A stretch of DNA of 64,000 bases from Pyrrhoderma lamaoense (Eukaryota; Basidiomycota; Agaricomycetes; Hymenochaetales; Hymenochaetaceae): positions 2,108,001-2,172,000 of the forward strand of contig NBAZ01000003.1 of assembly GCA_002794735.1 (NCBI GenBank). Reading direction: 5' to 3'. Positions 11,748 through 27,417 of the stretch are shown piece after piece. The notes below the pieces were generated by a model. It ran no database searches, was not told where the DNA came from, and saw only the letters and a program-made list of their open reading frames with translations. Within the stretch, counting starts at the first letter, position 1. Each line of letters starts with the position of its first letter. Position numbers and translations under genes: made by a program.

Positions 11748-13387
11748 ATGCTGTCTACTTCCGTCTTAAAGATAAATGACTGCCGATACCAATTCTCACC
11801 ATCTGGGTCGAGTAAATTTGCATTTATCACGATCCTCATTTTTATTTTGGCAAACACGCACTCGGTCTTGTGTCATGGTTTTGTCCAGACCGTAGTTGTC
11901 GCTGACACGGCGTACCCAGGTTGGAATCCAACCAGTGATCCGTAAGTACGGAGCTTCTTCTTACGTTCTACAAGTGAGCAGCAGGACTCCCCCTCCTGCT
12001 TTCTTGGAATTTGTACGATGGCCAGACTGGATTAACGTGTTTTCTCTCTCATGGTAGTTATGCAAACCCAGTGCCGGAACGTGTTGTTCGCAAGATACCT
12101 AGCGACGGACCTAGTAAGGACTCTCGTTGCCCGAGCAGAGTTTTTGTTGGATAGAACTTCTTACTTTGTTCCACATTCTCCTACTAGTAACTGATAATCA
12201 GGATCCAAATCTTGCATGCAATACTGGAGGCGAGACCGGCGCTGGCCTTGTTGCTTCAGTGCCAGCTGGCAGTAAGGTCAAATTCGAGTGGACAAATGTA
12301 TGTGGATATACTTTTGTTGTTGATATGTATAGTAATATCTTTGATCTTATTCGTTGCCTACTTTTTACTTGACAATAATGACACATCACTTTGACCCAGT
12401 GGCCTTCAGGTTCGGAGCACATTATACAAAACACACATAGAAGTCCCTCTCACCTCTACTCGATGATGTACAAATATAACAGATCATCTTGGACCCGTTT
12501 CTACTTATATGACGTCTTGTGGGGGAGATTGCACAAGCTTCAACGTCAGTGGTGCAAGTTGGTTCAAAATCGATGCTACAGGTTATAGCGATGGGTCTTG
12601 GGCTTCTACAAAACTCATAAATGGCAGGTTCAATGGTTGAGCCTGCTTGTCGAGCTTAAATCCCTTAACTTTTCTCACAGATAATAATACATGGACAAGC
12701 ACCATCCCATCGGCCTTAGCAGATGGACAATACGTACGTAGAACCTCAATTCCTTATCGATCGTACAATGGAACTCATGCCTATCGATAATACTCAGCTG
12801 ATGCGTAATGAGATGTGAGCTGTACACCATATATGGCGTTAGCATGTGGATCTTCTGACGTGTTCATTAATGTAGAGTTGCATTACACTCAACGGGTACA
12901 CCTCAGTATTATCCTAGTTGCACGTCAGTACTAAATCCTTTCGTATTTTTATTTTATTTTATTCAATGTTGTATCTTATCCCAGGCAGGTGGATGTAACA
13001 AGCGGCGGGGGAAAAACAGCGAGCTCCAGTGAAACCGTCTTAATACCAGGGCTCTATGATAACGTAGACTTTCCAAACGTATGGACTGAAACACTGACTA
13101 CCTGGGATGCTCCGGGTCCGGCAGTTGTTTCTTTTGCGGATAGTACAGGAGAAGAGAACAATGGTGGATCAGATTCTTCAAGCTCCAGTAGCTTCTCTTC
13201 ACAAACTGCATCAAACCCTCAAGTTACTGGGACTGAGTCCGGAAGTAGCCTTGACATCTCCCTTCATCAGTGCCTATTGTTGAGTCAGAAGTCATCAACG
13301 TTTGGACTAACCCGCCGTTCTTTTGTTGATACTATTTGGAATATCTCCTCAGATCTGTTTTTTATTGTGAATTCCATCAAACTATGA
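11748..13387 (+). CDS. AA9 lytic polysaccharide monooxygenase
   Basis: Secreted copper enzyme of family AA9, which oxidatively cleaves cellulose or related glucans. After a hydrophobic segment (FAFITILIFILANTHSVLC) the mature protein would start His-Gly-Phe-Val-Gln, supplying the N-terminal histidine brace. About seven introns give, in order, YANPVPERVVRKIPSDGP, DNQDPNLACN, AGSKVKFEW, the second copper histidine in WPSDHLGPVSTYMTSC (across an intron at about 12410-12493), SWFKIDATGY, TIPSALADGQYLMRNE, ALHSTGTPQYYPSC with the axial Tyr in the Q-x-Y motif, and VTSGGG. All histidine-brace residues are present. The C-terminus is a Ser-rich tail of about 70 residues without a CBM1. Odd: the only in-frame ATG (11748) puts about 27 polar residues before the hydrophobic core, so the true start may lie on an unseen upstream exon. 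Confidence 0.9.
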
Positions 13388-13721
13388 AAAAATTTAGAGA
13401 AGCATATATTTTTACATTCCTATTTATCAATGCATGTACATATAATTAGGTATAATTGTCAATGTGTTGAAACATACTAACCTATGTAGATTAATAAGTT
13501 ATGGATACAAAAAGATTATATATTCATAAGACAAGATAGATATTTGGAAATGAATGCGATGGGGGTATGTAGACAATAAAAAGAATGGAATGATAACCGG
13601 TATCACTACAAAGTAATTAAATTAGAGAATGAGTAGCATATGAAGTCCCAGAAATTGACAGTTATATTGCAGTAGAACAGCTGAAGATTGAATACTGAGT
13701 CAATGAAATTCGAATTGTCGA
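13388..13721. other. Convergent 3' flanks, AA9 and homeobox genes
   Basis: AT-rich spacer between the stops of two convergent genes. No gene, RNA or repeat is seen; probably overlapping 3' UTRs. Confidence 0.5.
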
Positions 13722-15256
13722 TCATAATGCGCATAAAAGAATAAGGAATAAAGTAGCACCGTAAGACGTAAGACGACTTGCAGTCGTGGAGCGACTGTTA
13801 AAGCATGTATAATTTTTAATATGGGTGACCGGGGTTGCGTCTTGTACGGCCACTGCATTCAGGGCTACGAAGGCGCCTAAGGGATTCAGGGGGAGGTTGG
13901 GGGGAGAGCTCGCGAGCTGATCGGTGGGGGGCTGACTAGGATATCCACCTCGAGGTGAAGGACTAACAGTGATTTCACCGGGGGGCATCGGACCACTTGT
14001 TGGTGCATGAGCGACCGATGCTGACGAGCCCTCTGCATAAGGATGATGTAGTATAGGGGGTAAAGTATTCGCAGTTGACCGAATCTGTCGAGTTGCCTGA
14101 CGCTTGTTTTGGAACCTACGAAGGAAAGGAGGTTAGGTTACGTACTTAACGATAATCGATGGTCAAAAAGACTCACCAGATTTGAACACTTCGAGCAGAC
14201 ATATCTAATTTCTTTGCGAGCTCCAGACGTTCTTCTGTCGTCGGAAAGGCGGTACGAGCATAAACTTCATTAAGAACCTTCAACTGCGCAGCGTCAGCCC
14301 GTTTGCGCTTCTTCTTCACGATTGGATAGTCCACTGGAGATGGCTCCTCCGGGGATAGACTAGCTTGTTCTCGTGGAGGGCGAGAATATGGGGAAACAAG
14401 ATGTGTTTCCGGACGTTGAGAAGCTCCATTCCATTCTACAGGATGAGAGAGTCTATGAGATGGCTGATTGACTTCAGGTGGAAGATACAGCGCATGAGAA
14501 GGATTATGAGTATGATGCCGAGAGTCCATGTTAGGGTTGTGATATGAACCAAATGAAGCTTGATGCATATTCGAGTGGTAATCGTAACCATTTGGGTATA
14601 AGGCATGGATGTTAGTTGTTTCTGGTGCCAGAGTGCCTAGGGTATAATTATTCGGGTATGCAGAACTAATGTAGTCATTTGACCATATTTCTTCTCGAGG
14701 AGCTTGTGGTATAGTTATTGGTGGGGCTCGCCTGACATTCTCTTGATGTATAGGATGTGGTGGTATTGCAGAGCTCTGACGAGGTGGGTAGGGTGTCTGA
14801 GACGGGTGCCGCGTCTCCATGTGTTCAAAACCGGTATTGTAGTTATAAGGAGGATGGCCAGCCATCGACGTATCTGTCAAGAAACGAGGAAATAAGTCTT
14901 GTATAATGGCGAACGTTTAAGGATGCACATACGCCCGTTATGAGCCCAATAAGGGGTATTAGGTGGAGGTGTGAAGACTTCGTTTCTGCTAGGCGACATT
15001 CTCGAAGGAATTTGCTCGTGTTGCAAGTCTTGTTTTAGATTTATAAATTAAGTGATATAAAATTAAAAATTTGAAGCTAGTTTAAATTAAGCGACTTACT
15101 TGGATGGGATGATGCAAAGGTAGAAGAAAGAGGGGGTAGAACTGTACGACTGGATTGTCCGGGGTTGTAAATCCCGTTATGCGAATTCACGTTTGGCGGG
15201 CTTCGGCGGTAACGATTCGAACTTGAAGGTGAGTAGGAGTCACGGATAGTCGACAT
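13722..15256 (-). CDS. Homeodomain transcription factor
   Basis: Nuclear DNA-binding protein. Exon 1 (15256 to about 15101) encodes MSTIRDSYSPSS and a Pro/Ser-rich region; exon 2 (about 15030-14933) is Pro-rich; exon 3 (about 14875-14177) ends within the homeodomain. Basic arm KKKRKRADAAQLKVLNEVY is followed by helices 2-3 FPTTEERLELAKKLDMSARSVQIW. An intron (about 14115-14177) splits the recognition helix at W/FQNKRQ, restoring WFQNKR. The tail is Pro/Ser-rich with a short hydrophobic end. The TALE three-residue extension is absent, so this is a typical (non-TALE) homeobox gene, not an obvious HD1 mating-type gene because no partner HD gene or mating-locus marker is nearby. Divergent from the NDR kinase gene. 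Target genes cannot be predicted. Confidence 0.88.
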
Positions 15257-16672
15257 TCGAGTTCAAAGTTGGGACCCAGAGAGAAGGAGCAGAGGTATTT
15301 ATTACTATGAAGCACTGCATGGATTCATGTCTGACTCACTGGGAAGGCGCTGCTGATTATGGTTTGCGTTGAAGTTGTGCGGTAAAGGGTGATGGTGAAC
15401 ATGAAGTCAAGAGGAGACATAAACACGCGGTTCCCGATTTAACAATCAATCCTTCAACCAAGGCACAGTGATATTCAAAATTGGCGGCTGTGACTGAATA
15501 GCAATGGAAAGTAGCATAAGCATAAATTTGGCGTGATGTATGGGTAGTGTCTTCCGGGGTCGCAGGGTAGAAGAAGCAAATCAGCCGTTGCAACTTGGCC
15601 AAAAGAGGGTCATAAACCCGATTTGGAAGCTTCTTTAGTTTGGTTTTGTCCCGACAACACAGTGTGAAACCAAGTATAAGCATCCGAGTTCAGAATCTGG
15701 GGCCGTACGTGTATCGTGTTAATAGAGAGTATAGCTCAAGCCTCGTGGTTGAAGTATTGTGCACAGCCCTACGCCATGCTGCCTGGAGGAGGCATTAACC
15801 AACAGCAATTTTTTCCAGCCGAGCTACAGATTCATGGCGTGATGACGTTGCGGCTTCTTGATGATACGTCTCTAGATTCCCAGAGTAAAATAACTGACTT
15901 AAGCTGAAAAAACTTGAAAATATGCAGTATTTGCAAACGATCGAGCGATAAAAAAGGCAGGGTAATACACGAGGTCAGACTTAACTGGTCGTGTTGCCCG
16001 GGCGGAACCAAACACTGCGGACTAAGTGGGTTGCAACTCCCGAGACGGAAACCGAAACCGAGATAATGTGGTCTGAAGTGGGTATTGACCATCTTCTTTT
16101 TCGGCACATTTTTACGCAATATTGGAAAAAGCAGAAAGGCTATACGCTAAATTCCACTGGGGATTTTCATGGGCTTCAGTGAATAGAGATAAAAGGATCT
16201 GAAGGATCGGGATCTCATAAGCAATGTGCCCGGAATTGAGAGTGACGATACCGAACGGCCGATGAGTTTTTGTGAACACAGATTTTCCAGGTCCCCTTGT
16301 CACCGTTTAATATAAGTAGACAAAAAAGAGAACCACTGCTAATCGTATATGTCATAAGTATCATTACGAGCGGGGTATAATAAAGCCATTGTTTCATTTC
16401 CATAGTTCACGAGTTCGAAGGTGAAAAGATGAACAAAGTTTGAGAACTCGGAGGTATAAAGAAGAGAAACGGGTTAAAAATGTGATCCGCGCCGATCGAT
16501 CACAAGACAAAAAAGGAAATAATTATAGGTAGTTAGAGCTGCTTCTGACTTATGATGATGATGTATGGACGCATAGGGGCTGCTCAGTCTTGCCAGCACC
16601 CTAGATGAAAGCCAGGTAGTCGATACCCCCAGAACTCATATCTTCGTCAATAACAATATTACGATCATAACA
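15257..16672. promoter_or_regulatory. Divergent intergenic region, homeobox and NDR kinase genes
   Basis: About 1.4 kb between two start codons. Open frames here (for example 15357-15683 on minus and 15991-16182 on plus) lack splice-compatible continuation or recognisable motifs. I see no tRNA or repeat. Long spacers like this are usual upstream of fungal regulatory genes and may hold complex promoters. Confidence 0.4.
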
Positions 16673-20252
<3,580 letters not shown>

Positions 20253-20979
20253 AGGGGATGTATACCCCATATGCTTTGAAGGCATTGGCTATGCTTGGAC
20301 GTCGTTTATGACTTAATAAGTAAGATACCCACATTCTTATCACTGTAATTAATGTTGCCGGATATAGCACATACATATTCGGCTGTATTATTATGCAAAG
20401 TGATTCTTGTAGTACTTGTATTCATATATACTTTGTGCGTTGCAAACACTGGGGTACTATGCTAATAATTTGAAAGTTCAGAGAAGATGCGCAATATTGT
20501 TCACCACAAGCAGATCACGAAGAAGTTTATACTTTACCCGATTAAGGCCAAATGTACCTTTGACGGAGATAAAGAGATTTAGTCTAATACTTAAGTCCGA
20601 GACTATTACGTGCAAATTACTAGTAAACTAATATTTGCGCCACACATAAGGCTCTTAATTCAATGAATCTAATTCTATGATTGTATTGCATTGATAATAC
20701 TACACATACTTTGAAAGTACAACATGGGGAACTTTTGTATACAGCAACATCCAGGATGATAATAAATACAACCGAAACGTAAGACAACTTTACCAGATCA
20801 TTCATAACAAAGCAAATCAGAAACAAGAGAATAAGTTAAATTTAACAAACCATAGACCCAGAGAAATAAAGAGATGCTACAAAGTTTTAAAGTGAAATAA
20901 TGCAAAAACCAAGACTCTACGGTGGAGGAGACCAATAAGATGTTGAAGAATCCTTAGCGATACTAGAGAGAGGTAACAA
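20253..20979. other. Convergent 3' flanks, NDR kinase and FlbC-like genes
   Basis: AT-rich spacer between two convergent stop codons. Short open frames at 20416-20631 (+) and 20620-20826 (-) carry no motif. Nothing else is seen. Confidence 0.5.
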
Positions 20980-22310
20980 TCAATGTTCAGAGTAGTGATC
21001 ATCTTCTTCTATCAACTCGTCCTCTCCAGAGCTGTCACCGCTCTTTGGAGGCTCTGCTCCGTGGACACGAGCATGCCTGCGCATGTTACTGTGGACGCTA
21101 AACTTACGACCACAGCCAGGGAACGTACACTCGAACGCTAGAGATGAGGAATATCAGATTGATGATTTCATGAATGATTGTTGACAACTTACGCTTCTCC
21201 CCAGTATGACTATAGTTGTGTATCTATATTAATATGACATAACTTCAGTATCAAGACTGTTTCCCCAGATAGCACCTGCAACACTCACACGCAAGCTACT
21301 GGGACGAGAGAAACCTTTATTACAGACAGGGCAGATGTAACGGTTGTTCTGTGAAGACCTTCCGTCGTCAAAGTTGATTTGAAAACCTTGAGCACCGGAT
21401 GACCTCAGAGATCTGAAAAGCGCTGCCCTCTGAGGGTCAGAAACGCCATTCGGGTTAGCATCAGCGATTAATACACCGAAGGGTGACTGATAATCAGCCT
21501 GCGCCTGCGCAGCACCTCGGTGAGAGCTTGAAGAAGAAGGGACTTGAGAGTTAGGGAGGGGTTGGAATTGTAAGGCATTGCTTGATGATGTGGGGCGGGA
21601 GTGTAGTGATGCGCTACTAGAGCTAGAATGGGAAGACCATGCCGAGTCGGTGGAGTCTCGACGCCTATAGTCCGTCCAGTTTACGGAAGAGGTTCCGAGA
21701 GGTCTAGGATCCCGATAGGACTCTGGCCTTCCAGATGGGGATCGGTCATAATATCCTGTTGAGGCACCCGATGCGGGGTAATGTCTCATACCTGAGGAGT
21801 AGTGCTGAGCTGCATAGTACTGTGAAGATGATATTTCAGCGGTATGCGATGACCTCCGTTCGGGGTAGGAGGATAATGTGAGTGAGAGTGTGTCGATGCT
21901 CTGCTTGGATCTCCTCCCGCACTACTCTGAACATGAGATGAATAGTATGTTCTTTGAGACTAAAAGATGATAATCGGTCATCAGACTGATGAATTAAAGT
22001 AGTGAATATATCGAGCTTTAGCCTTACACTATATCCTAGATTTGGGCTTGTACTTGAGACTGATGAGTGTTGCCTCGGTGGATCGTTAATTGACCGTCGC
22101 ATGGAATCCATGCCGAATGATGGATTGAGAGCGCTGGGCGTACTTCTCGGGGACACTGACGTCAATTCATCTACCGTTAATTATTAGCAATCCATGTTTT
22201 AGCAGGTCATATAGCATGGGCTGATACTCCTTACCTCGTAGGATATCACGTATAGGGGGTAAGGTGACCATCTTTTGCTCTGAGTTTTTTGAAGACGAGC
22301 TGGATGACAT
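20980..22310 (-). CDS. FlbC-like C2H2 zinc-finger transcription factor
   Basis: Two-finger C2H2 regulator. The start at 22310 encodes MSSSSSSKNSEQKMVTLPPIRDILR. After several introns come Ser/Pro/His/Tyr-rich regions (for example SHVQSSAGGDPSRASTHSHS, and YDRSPSGRPESYRDPR at about 21750-21710). Finger 1 is YICPVCNKGFSRPSSLR/IHNYSH, split by an intron at about 21228-21290. TGEKPFECTFPGCGRKFS is split by an intron near 21193-21136. Finger 2 ends VHSNMRRHARVH, and the tail is acidic (GEDELIEEDDHYSEH). The SRPSSLR-IH-x-YSHTGEKPF block resembles Aspergillus FlbC, a development regulator; targets in this fungus are unknown. The frame shifts once by a missing base at a GGGG run (21862-21865 on the plus strand), between ...HYPPTP and ERRSSHTAEISSS. 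Confidence 0.82.
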
Positions 22311-23885
22311 TGTGAAGTTAAGTAAGAAGGAAAGAAAGGCTATAAGCAAGAAGACTTGCGTTTAGTTTCCCTTTATATCTTAAATTTGTCAGTGATTCAA
22401 AGGTTGTAGGGCACAGATTTTACTTGTTTCACGCTGTGTTAAGGGGGATAATGTTAAAATCGTTTCTGCCCGCAGCGATATTTTCGTGAAGAAACAATTG
22501 TGGGTATCCACGAGTCGAAATGTTTGAACGACGCGCGCTGTGATGTTTGTGACAAAATGGAAAAGAGTTATGTATTTCGGTCAATTGCAAGCTATATATC
22601 ACCGCTCGGAAGTGAGAAAGAGATAGATTACACTAATGCTTAGCTCTCACCAGCAAAGAATAACTGGAGTTCAAAGCGACCGCATCGGGGACCTACTGCA
22701 CAGCTAAACACTCAGCCGAACGCGGACTGTCCCTCCGGCTATCATCACAACGGGGCACACAGAGTATGCAAACTCCAATTGGCGCTAAGGTAGACAAAAT
22801 AGGGATAAATTAACTTTGACCTAGAGTTCTGTGGCAAACCCATTAGCATAGACCAGTTTGCTTAAGACCTTCCGTGGCCCCTTGATCAGAGGCGAATCAT
22901 GAAAGAATCAACAATTAATGCAGTGTTCGGAGTTGCTTAAAGAAAACCCGAACTCACTTACATCCGCAAGTGAGTTATTTCTCCCTCTGTTTGTGCCGTT
23001 AACTCCACTTTCTTACTGAATTTTGGAATTATGGTATATCGTATACAATCAGGATACCTAACTTCCAATCATGAACCGAAGAAAACCACCAAATTATACA
23101 CGTGATGCAAAGCTACTAGATTCACAGCAACGAGGGTAATATATTGATTACAGCAGCCATCATGATGAACAGAGGAGATATCTTCGGAACCATATACGGT
23201 GACGGAGATGCAACCCCGAATTAGACGTTTAGATTTATAGCCTTTAAACGGCAAATCACTCTCGGCGATCATAACCTAAAGTACCCTCTGGGCGTCAGAT
23301 CTGTTGTAAAACACTCAATAAATTACTATTCGTACATACTCCTCATCTCGGTATTCCGAGTGCGCTTGAAAGGGAGAAGGTTCCTAAGCATTGCTGATTT
23401 AAAGCTGATTTAAATATAGGAAACATGATGTTACCACCACAGTAGTAGTCTGCTGTGCTAGTCACTGATGACGACTAATTCAGGTCGCGAGAGGTTGGTG
23501 ATTGCTTAGAAAATTTAGCCAAGCGAAACACAGTGTAAAGGTTTGATAAGCAACGACGTCGAAATACCATAACGCAGACACAAGATTCTCTCAAATCTCA
23601 CACGCCACCATGATCGCAGTTGGAAGCTGAAGCGAGTCAATCTTATTTTAATGCTATACAGTGATTCATGATCTCCATTTAGACATGCGAGAGTACTCTC
23701 AAGAAGGGGATATTAAAATCTGCCATGTATGGTCAACATCATATCCACATAAGTGCAGGAGCACACACCCATCTTTCGTTACACATGTAGGTTTATAATA
23801 CAAGTGTATATAGGCTTCGAGATAAAACCTTAAATTCAGTCACAAATCTAGGTGCAAAGTCCCATCGCCAAATGTCAGAGATGAT
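22311..23885. other. Intergenic region, FlbC-like gene to BolA gene
   Basis: About 1.6 kb containing the upstream region of the FlbC-like gene and the 3' flank of the BolA gene. The minus-strand frame at 23069-23272 lacks motifs and splice continuity. I recognise no RNA gene or transposon. Confidence 0.45.
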
Positions 23886-24374
23886 CTAATTCAACTCTTC
23901 GGGCGCTTTCGCTGAGAGCGAAAGGGCATGCAATCCATTGTTCAGTTCATCATTAAGGATACCATAGATCAGTCTGTGCCTTTCCACCAGTTTCTGTAAG
24001 TAGTTAGTAAGCAAAAAGGCACAGAAATGGATAAAAGCTTATAACTTTATCCTTGAACGCCTCTGACACGATCGTGATGGAGAAATCTATGGATATTCCG
24101 GGGATCGTAAGATTACTGTGGCCATGAGTGACTCGACACAACGGAATTACTGACGCGTTTTCCCATTGCCTCCATCTATTGCGGCCATTGGTTTGTGATG
24201 CTTGTGCTTCCATGAGTCATTTACTATAACAAGGTCTCTTGGGCTAAGTGCTTCGACGAGCTTCAAAAGCAAACAATCAATACAGTCAGTACATTGGGAA
24301 CCAGAAGAACACTAACGTACCTTTTCTCTAATCGACTGTTCAACTGGCCCCATGTCGCTGGAATTGGAAGACAT
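23886..24374 (-). CDS. BOL1: BolA-family protein (Bol1/Uvi31-like)
   Basis: Small protein of the BolA family, which works with monothiol glutaredoxins in iron-sulfur cluster delivery or iron signalling. Exons joined by phase: the start at 24374 encodes MSSNSSDMGPVEQSIREK; the next exon LVEALSPRDLVIVNDSWKHK (to about 24145) continues with HHKPMAAIDGGNGKT; then HFSITIVSEAFKDK; and a last exon (about 23998-23886) KLVERHRLIYGILNDELNNG followed by LHALSLSAKAPEELN. The BolA signature is complete: the H-x-HH loop, the HF-x-(I/V)-x-IVSEAF strand, the LVERHRLIY helix and the conserved His in LHALS. Total is about 115 residues, normal for the family. The N-terminus is not clearly a mitochondrial presequence, so cytosolic or mitochondrial location is open. 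Head-to-head with the Clr2-like gene. Confidence 0.87.
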
Positions 24375-24584
24375 AACTCGTACGCAATTGAGCAAATGTG
24401 ACTGGGACCGAGGGAGACGAAACAGGAACTTGGAGATAATTGACATGTTCGTTCAGCCAGGGGTTCCATTATCAGACGCGTCTGTTCTCCTCTATAGCAA
24501 TTACCTAATTTTTGGCGTAAAATACAACTTCGCGTATTACAACATATATGCTCTCATCTTGAACTTAATCCACCATCATCTACT
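24375..24584. promoter_or_regulatory. Short bidirectional promoter, BolA and Clr2-like genes
   Basis: Only about 210 nt separate the two divergent ATGs (24374 minus, 24585 plus), so the promoters must overlap. The segment is AT-rich toward the plus-strand gene. No defined operator is recognised. Confidence 0.5.
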
Positions 24585-25452
24585 ATGCCTAGAAACAAAC
24601 AAGTAGACAAAATCACTGATACAGATATTGAAAACGCATTTCCCGCATATCCTGAGTTTATTCGGATAGTAGAAAACAAGATTTTTGTGACAAAGTCTGA
24701 CGGCGATTCCCAAAAGCTACCTGAAGAGGAAGAAGAGGAATGTTCTTCAGATGGGACGGTGGATTATCTAACTAATGCGCATAAAAAAGACTATGAGCAT
24801 TGGCTAAGCCGTCTTGGCGATTATATCATGAACATTGACAAGCACCTGGCGGGTAAGTATATGTCTTTGTTCTCGTCACACCGCGTCGAATAATAAGTTT
24901 TCTTCTAGAGACTTATCCCAGCAGGACGAAACATTTCAAGTTAGAGAAGTTTCCGGAAGGGTACAAACTATTCGTTCATAAGAAAGGGGCGAAGAGCAAC
25001 CCTCGTAGGGACCTCTACTTACATGGTATGCCAATAAATTACAGTTTTTGTATCTGAACTTACAAATGTAAAGGGTCAAGCACGGAGCGCTGCACGAGAT
25101 TCAGATCTCCTGAGGTCAGTTTTCCCAGTCAACTCGTGTTATTCTACTGAATAAACTCAAATTTTGGCAACAGGAGTTCGCATTACATCTGTTGTGGCTT
25201 GCTCATGGTATGCCGCGAGACAAGAAGGGCCGTAGTCGTTGCTTATGTTTTTATTGCTCGCGGACCAAAATCACGCGTGCGGCTATTACAGAATACCTAA
25301 AGAAGAAGACGCATCGTCTAAAGAAACCTACCGGCTCCTCGTCTCGGTCTAATTGGGATCCCAAAGTGAATGAGCCATCAAAGATAATGATGAAAGACTA
25401 TACTGGTCTAAACAAGGGTCAGGGGGTGAAGATGGAAAATACGATGGTATAA
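24585..25452 (+). CDS. Clr2-like transcriptional silencing protein
   Basis: Protein with the Clr2 transcription-silencing domain, known from the S. pombe SHREC histone deacetylase/heterochromatin complex. The start at 24585 encodes MPRNKQVDKITDTDIENAF. An acidic stretch (LPEEEEEEC) and DYEHWLSRLGDYIMNIDKHL precede an intron near 24853-24908. Then come LEKFPEGYKLFVHKKGAKSN with DLYLHG, a short exon ARSAARDS (about 25079-25099), and RFRSPEEFALHLLWLAHGMP, which is restored across an intron at about 25115-25172. The domain ends in the zinc-ligand-like motif RCLCFYCSRTKI. The Lys/Ser-rich tail stops at 25452. Total is about 240 residues, a minimal form compared with the larger S. pombe Clr2. Role in heterochromatin here is inferred from the domain only. 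Confidence 0.72.
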
Positions 25453-25783
25453 GAAACAAAACTCTAAGAGGAATAGTTATTTACCAACTCACTTTTTGTT
25501 GTGTTGTATCATATTTGTATTTTTTCTCGCTTCTTGATCTTCTCATCTTTCCCTAGTATTCACCTCTTCTAACTCGGGGCCTTATGTATACTAATCGTAG
25601 CTATTCAATATAATCTGTACAATTATAAATTCGTATCAACGATGTCAAACCCGTTAGTTCTTTATCGCGTGACATAACGTGCACTTGTCTTTGATGGTTT
25701 CAAAGCTACTAAATTTCTTCCCGGAAGTGCTCTTAGTATTTCGGTCTTCACGTCCATGACCTCATCTTATCACAACAATAGCT
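25453..25783. other. Intergenic spacer, Clr2-like gene to 25784 gene
   Basis: AT-rich 3' flank and promoter. No gene or RNA is seen. Confidence 0.5.
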
Positions 25784-27417
25784 ATGATCGAACGAGATAT
25801 GAAATACACCCAGTGGGGTCTGGTCACAGGCTGTTTTGAGGAAGGCCATTTTCACCAGGGGATAACAGCCCTCAGCCAGTTGAGAATGCCAGGAATCATG
25901 CCATCGCCGTGAGCTTTACTGATAAAATTCTCTAATAACGCTGACATTCAGGTAGTCAACATATTGTTTTATTGCTATACATTGCTCTGTACCCAGAAAC
26001 TCCTCCGGAGGACCCCATATTGGAGCAAAAAAGGCAAAAGGAACTGGATGCTATGTCACCACTTAAACAGATAGAAGAATACAATCGAGAGCTTCGAATA
26101 CAGGCGACCATTCCATCAGACGAGGCTATTAGAGCTGCGAGAGATCTTCTCTATCAATATACGACTGATTCCGTCTCGCCAGAAGCTATCTTACGAGCTG
26201 TTCCTTGTTACCGACTGTCTGAGCTAGAGATCCAGAATTCACCTCGTCCAGTCAGTGCGGAAACTCTTTATTGGGACATAAGGAAAACCAGGGATATCGA
26301 CTCATGGACAGCTGATGATGCGAAGAAGATTAGTCAGTGTAAAGACATGTGGAGTATGTTGCGTCCAGGAGTCGTCAAGCGAAGGAGTATCCGTAAATCT
26401 GTAAAGGCAGGATTTGATGACCTGAAAGACGATGAAGACGAGCTTGGATCTTCTTTAATCGGGAGAGACTCGTGGCACGTCCTTAATAGTCTCATCCTCC
26501 TTTTTGAGAAAGATGAGGCTCTTGTTAATAAGTCAAAGGAAGGTATGCATAACCTAAAACATCTCTTGAAAGAGATTGTTTTAACTCAAATATTTCATGA
26601 AAAGACAGATATTCTATTATCTTTCTTTCTCAATTCAAGCCTATAAACAACAGCACTGGAACAATTCGCTCAGATCCCCTCCCTGCGGTTGAGATTGCCT
26701 TTCATTGCTATCGGCAGAATGAACCCTGGAAAAAACTAATAGGAAGGAAATCAATGACCTTGGTAAACCTTCTATTTACAATCTCGATCTCTGATAATAT
26801 TACCTCCCACACTAACCTCTCACACGCAGCTCATATCTCTCACAAGCGCTCGAACATTTTCCTCGCCAGCGCTGATAGCGACTATCAGCACTCATCTTCA
26901 GGAAAGCTCTCATGACGTAGTGGTAACCATTTTGACTGACATGCCCAGCAACCCGCGTGGTAGAGCAGTAAAGATGACCATTTGTGAGCAATATTTATCT
27001 AAGAGCTTCCGAGTAAAAACCGAGGTCACATCACGAGCACGTCCCCTACCAAGTAGGGCTCAGAAGCAAGATCAAGTAAATACAGCCACATCAACATACT
27101 CATGGTCGTTACCAAGCTCAAAACGAGTACTCGGAATTATAGAGTCGGGGCTAGGGTCTCAAATACTACAAAGCCAAAAGTCGAAGACTGTACTATTTGT
27201 CATTTTTCAACTTTTGCTGGCACTTGGCATGCATAATAGAGAAGTTCTAGACAGGGACCAATATTGGGATGAAGCACTTCATAATGGCTGGCTAGAACAA
27301 CTTATTGATAGAACATACTCCGAAAAACACCTGTCACCAGAAGATATAGAAGCTGTAAAACCATTTCATCGACTATTATCTACCATGTGCACAATTTGGA
27401 AACAAGATATATCCTAA
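25784..27417 (+). CDS. Conserved-looking protein of unknown function
   Basis: I do not recognise a family. Exons join by phase: MIERDMKYTQWGLVTGCFEE...GITALSQLRMPGIMP (25784 to about 25908), a 48-nt intron, then a long exon (about 25957-26541) with LLYIALYPETPPEDP, a Lys/Glu-rich amphipathic region QKRQKELDAMSPLKQIEEYN, and SWTADDAKKISQCKDMWSML. A short exon reads NNSTGTIRSDPLPAVEIAFHC...KKLIGRKSMTL (about 26641-26762). The final exon reads LISLTSARTFSSPALIATIS to ...RLLSTMCTIWKQDIS, stop at 27415-27417. About 470 residues, mostly helical in appearance, with no signal peptide, membrane segment or catalytic motif. Uninterrupted joining in phase over four exons makes it a real gene. Confidence 0.7.

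Noticed and set aside
13722..15256. HD1 mating-type gene
   Set aside because: The homeodomain is of typical length without the TALE insertion, and no divergent HD partner or usual flanking markers are present.
23069..23272. 67-codon minus-strand frame
   Set aside because: No motif, no phase-compatible neighbour exons, and composition like background.
24004..24213. 69-codon minus-strand frame as a separate gene
   Set aside because: It reads through an intron of the BolA gene; proper splicing gives the standard BolA sequence.
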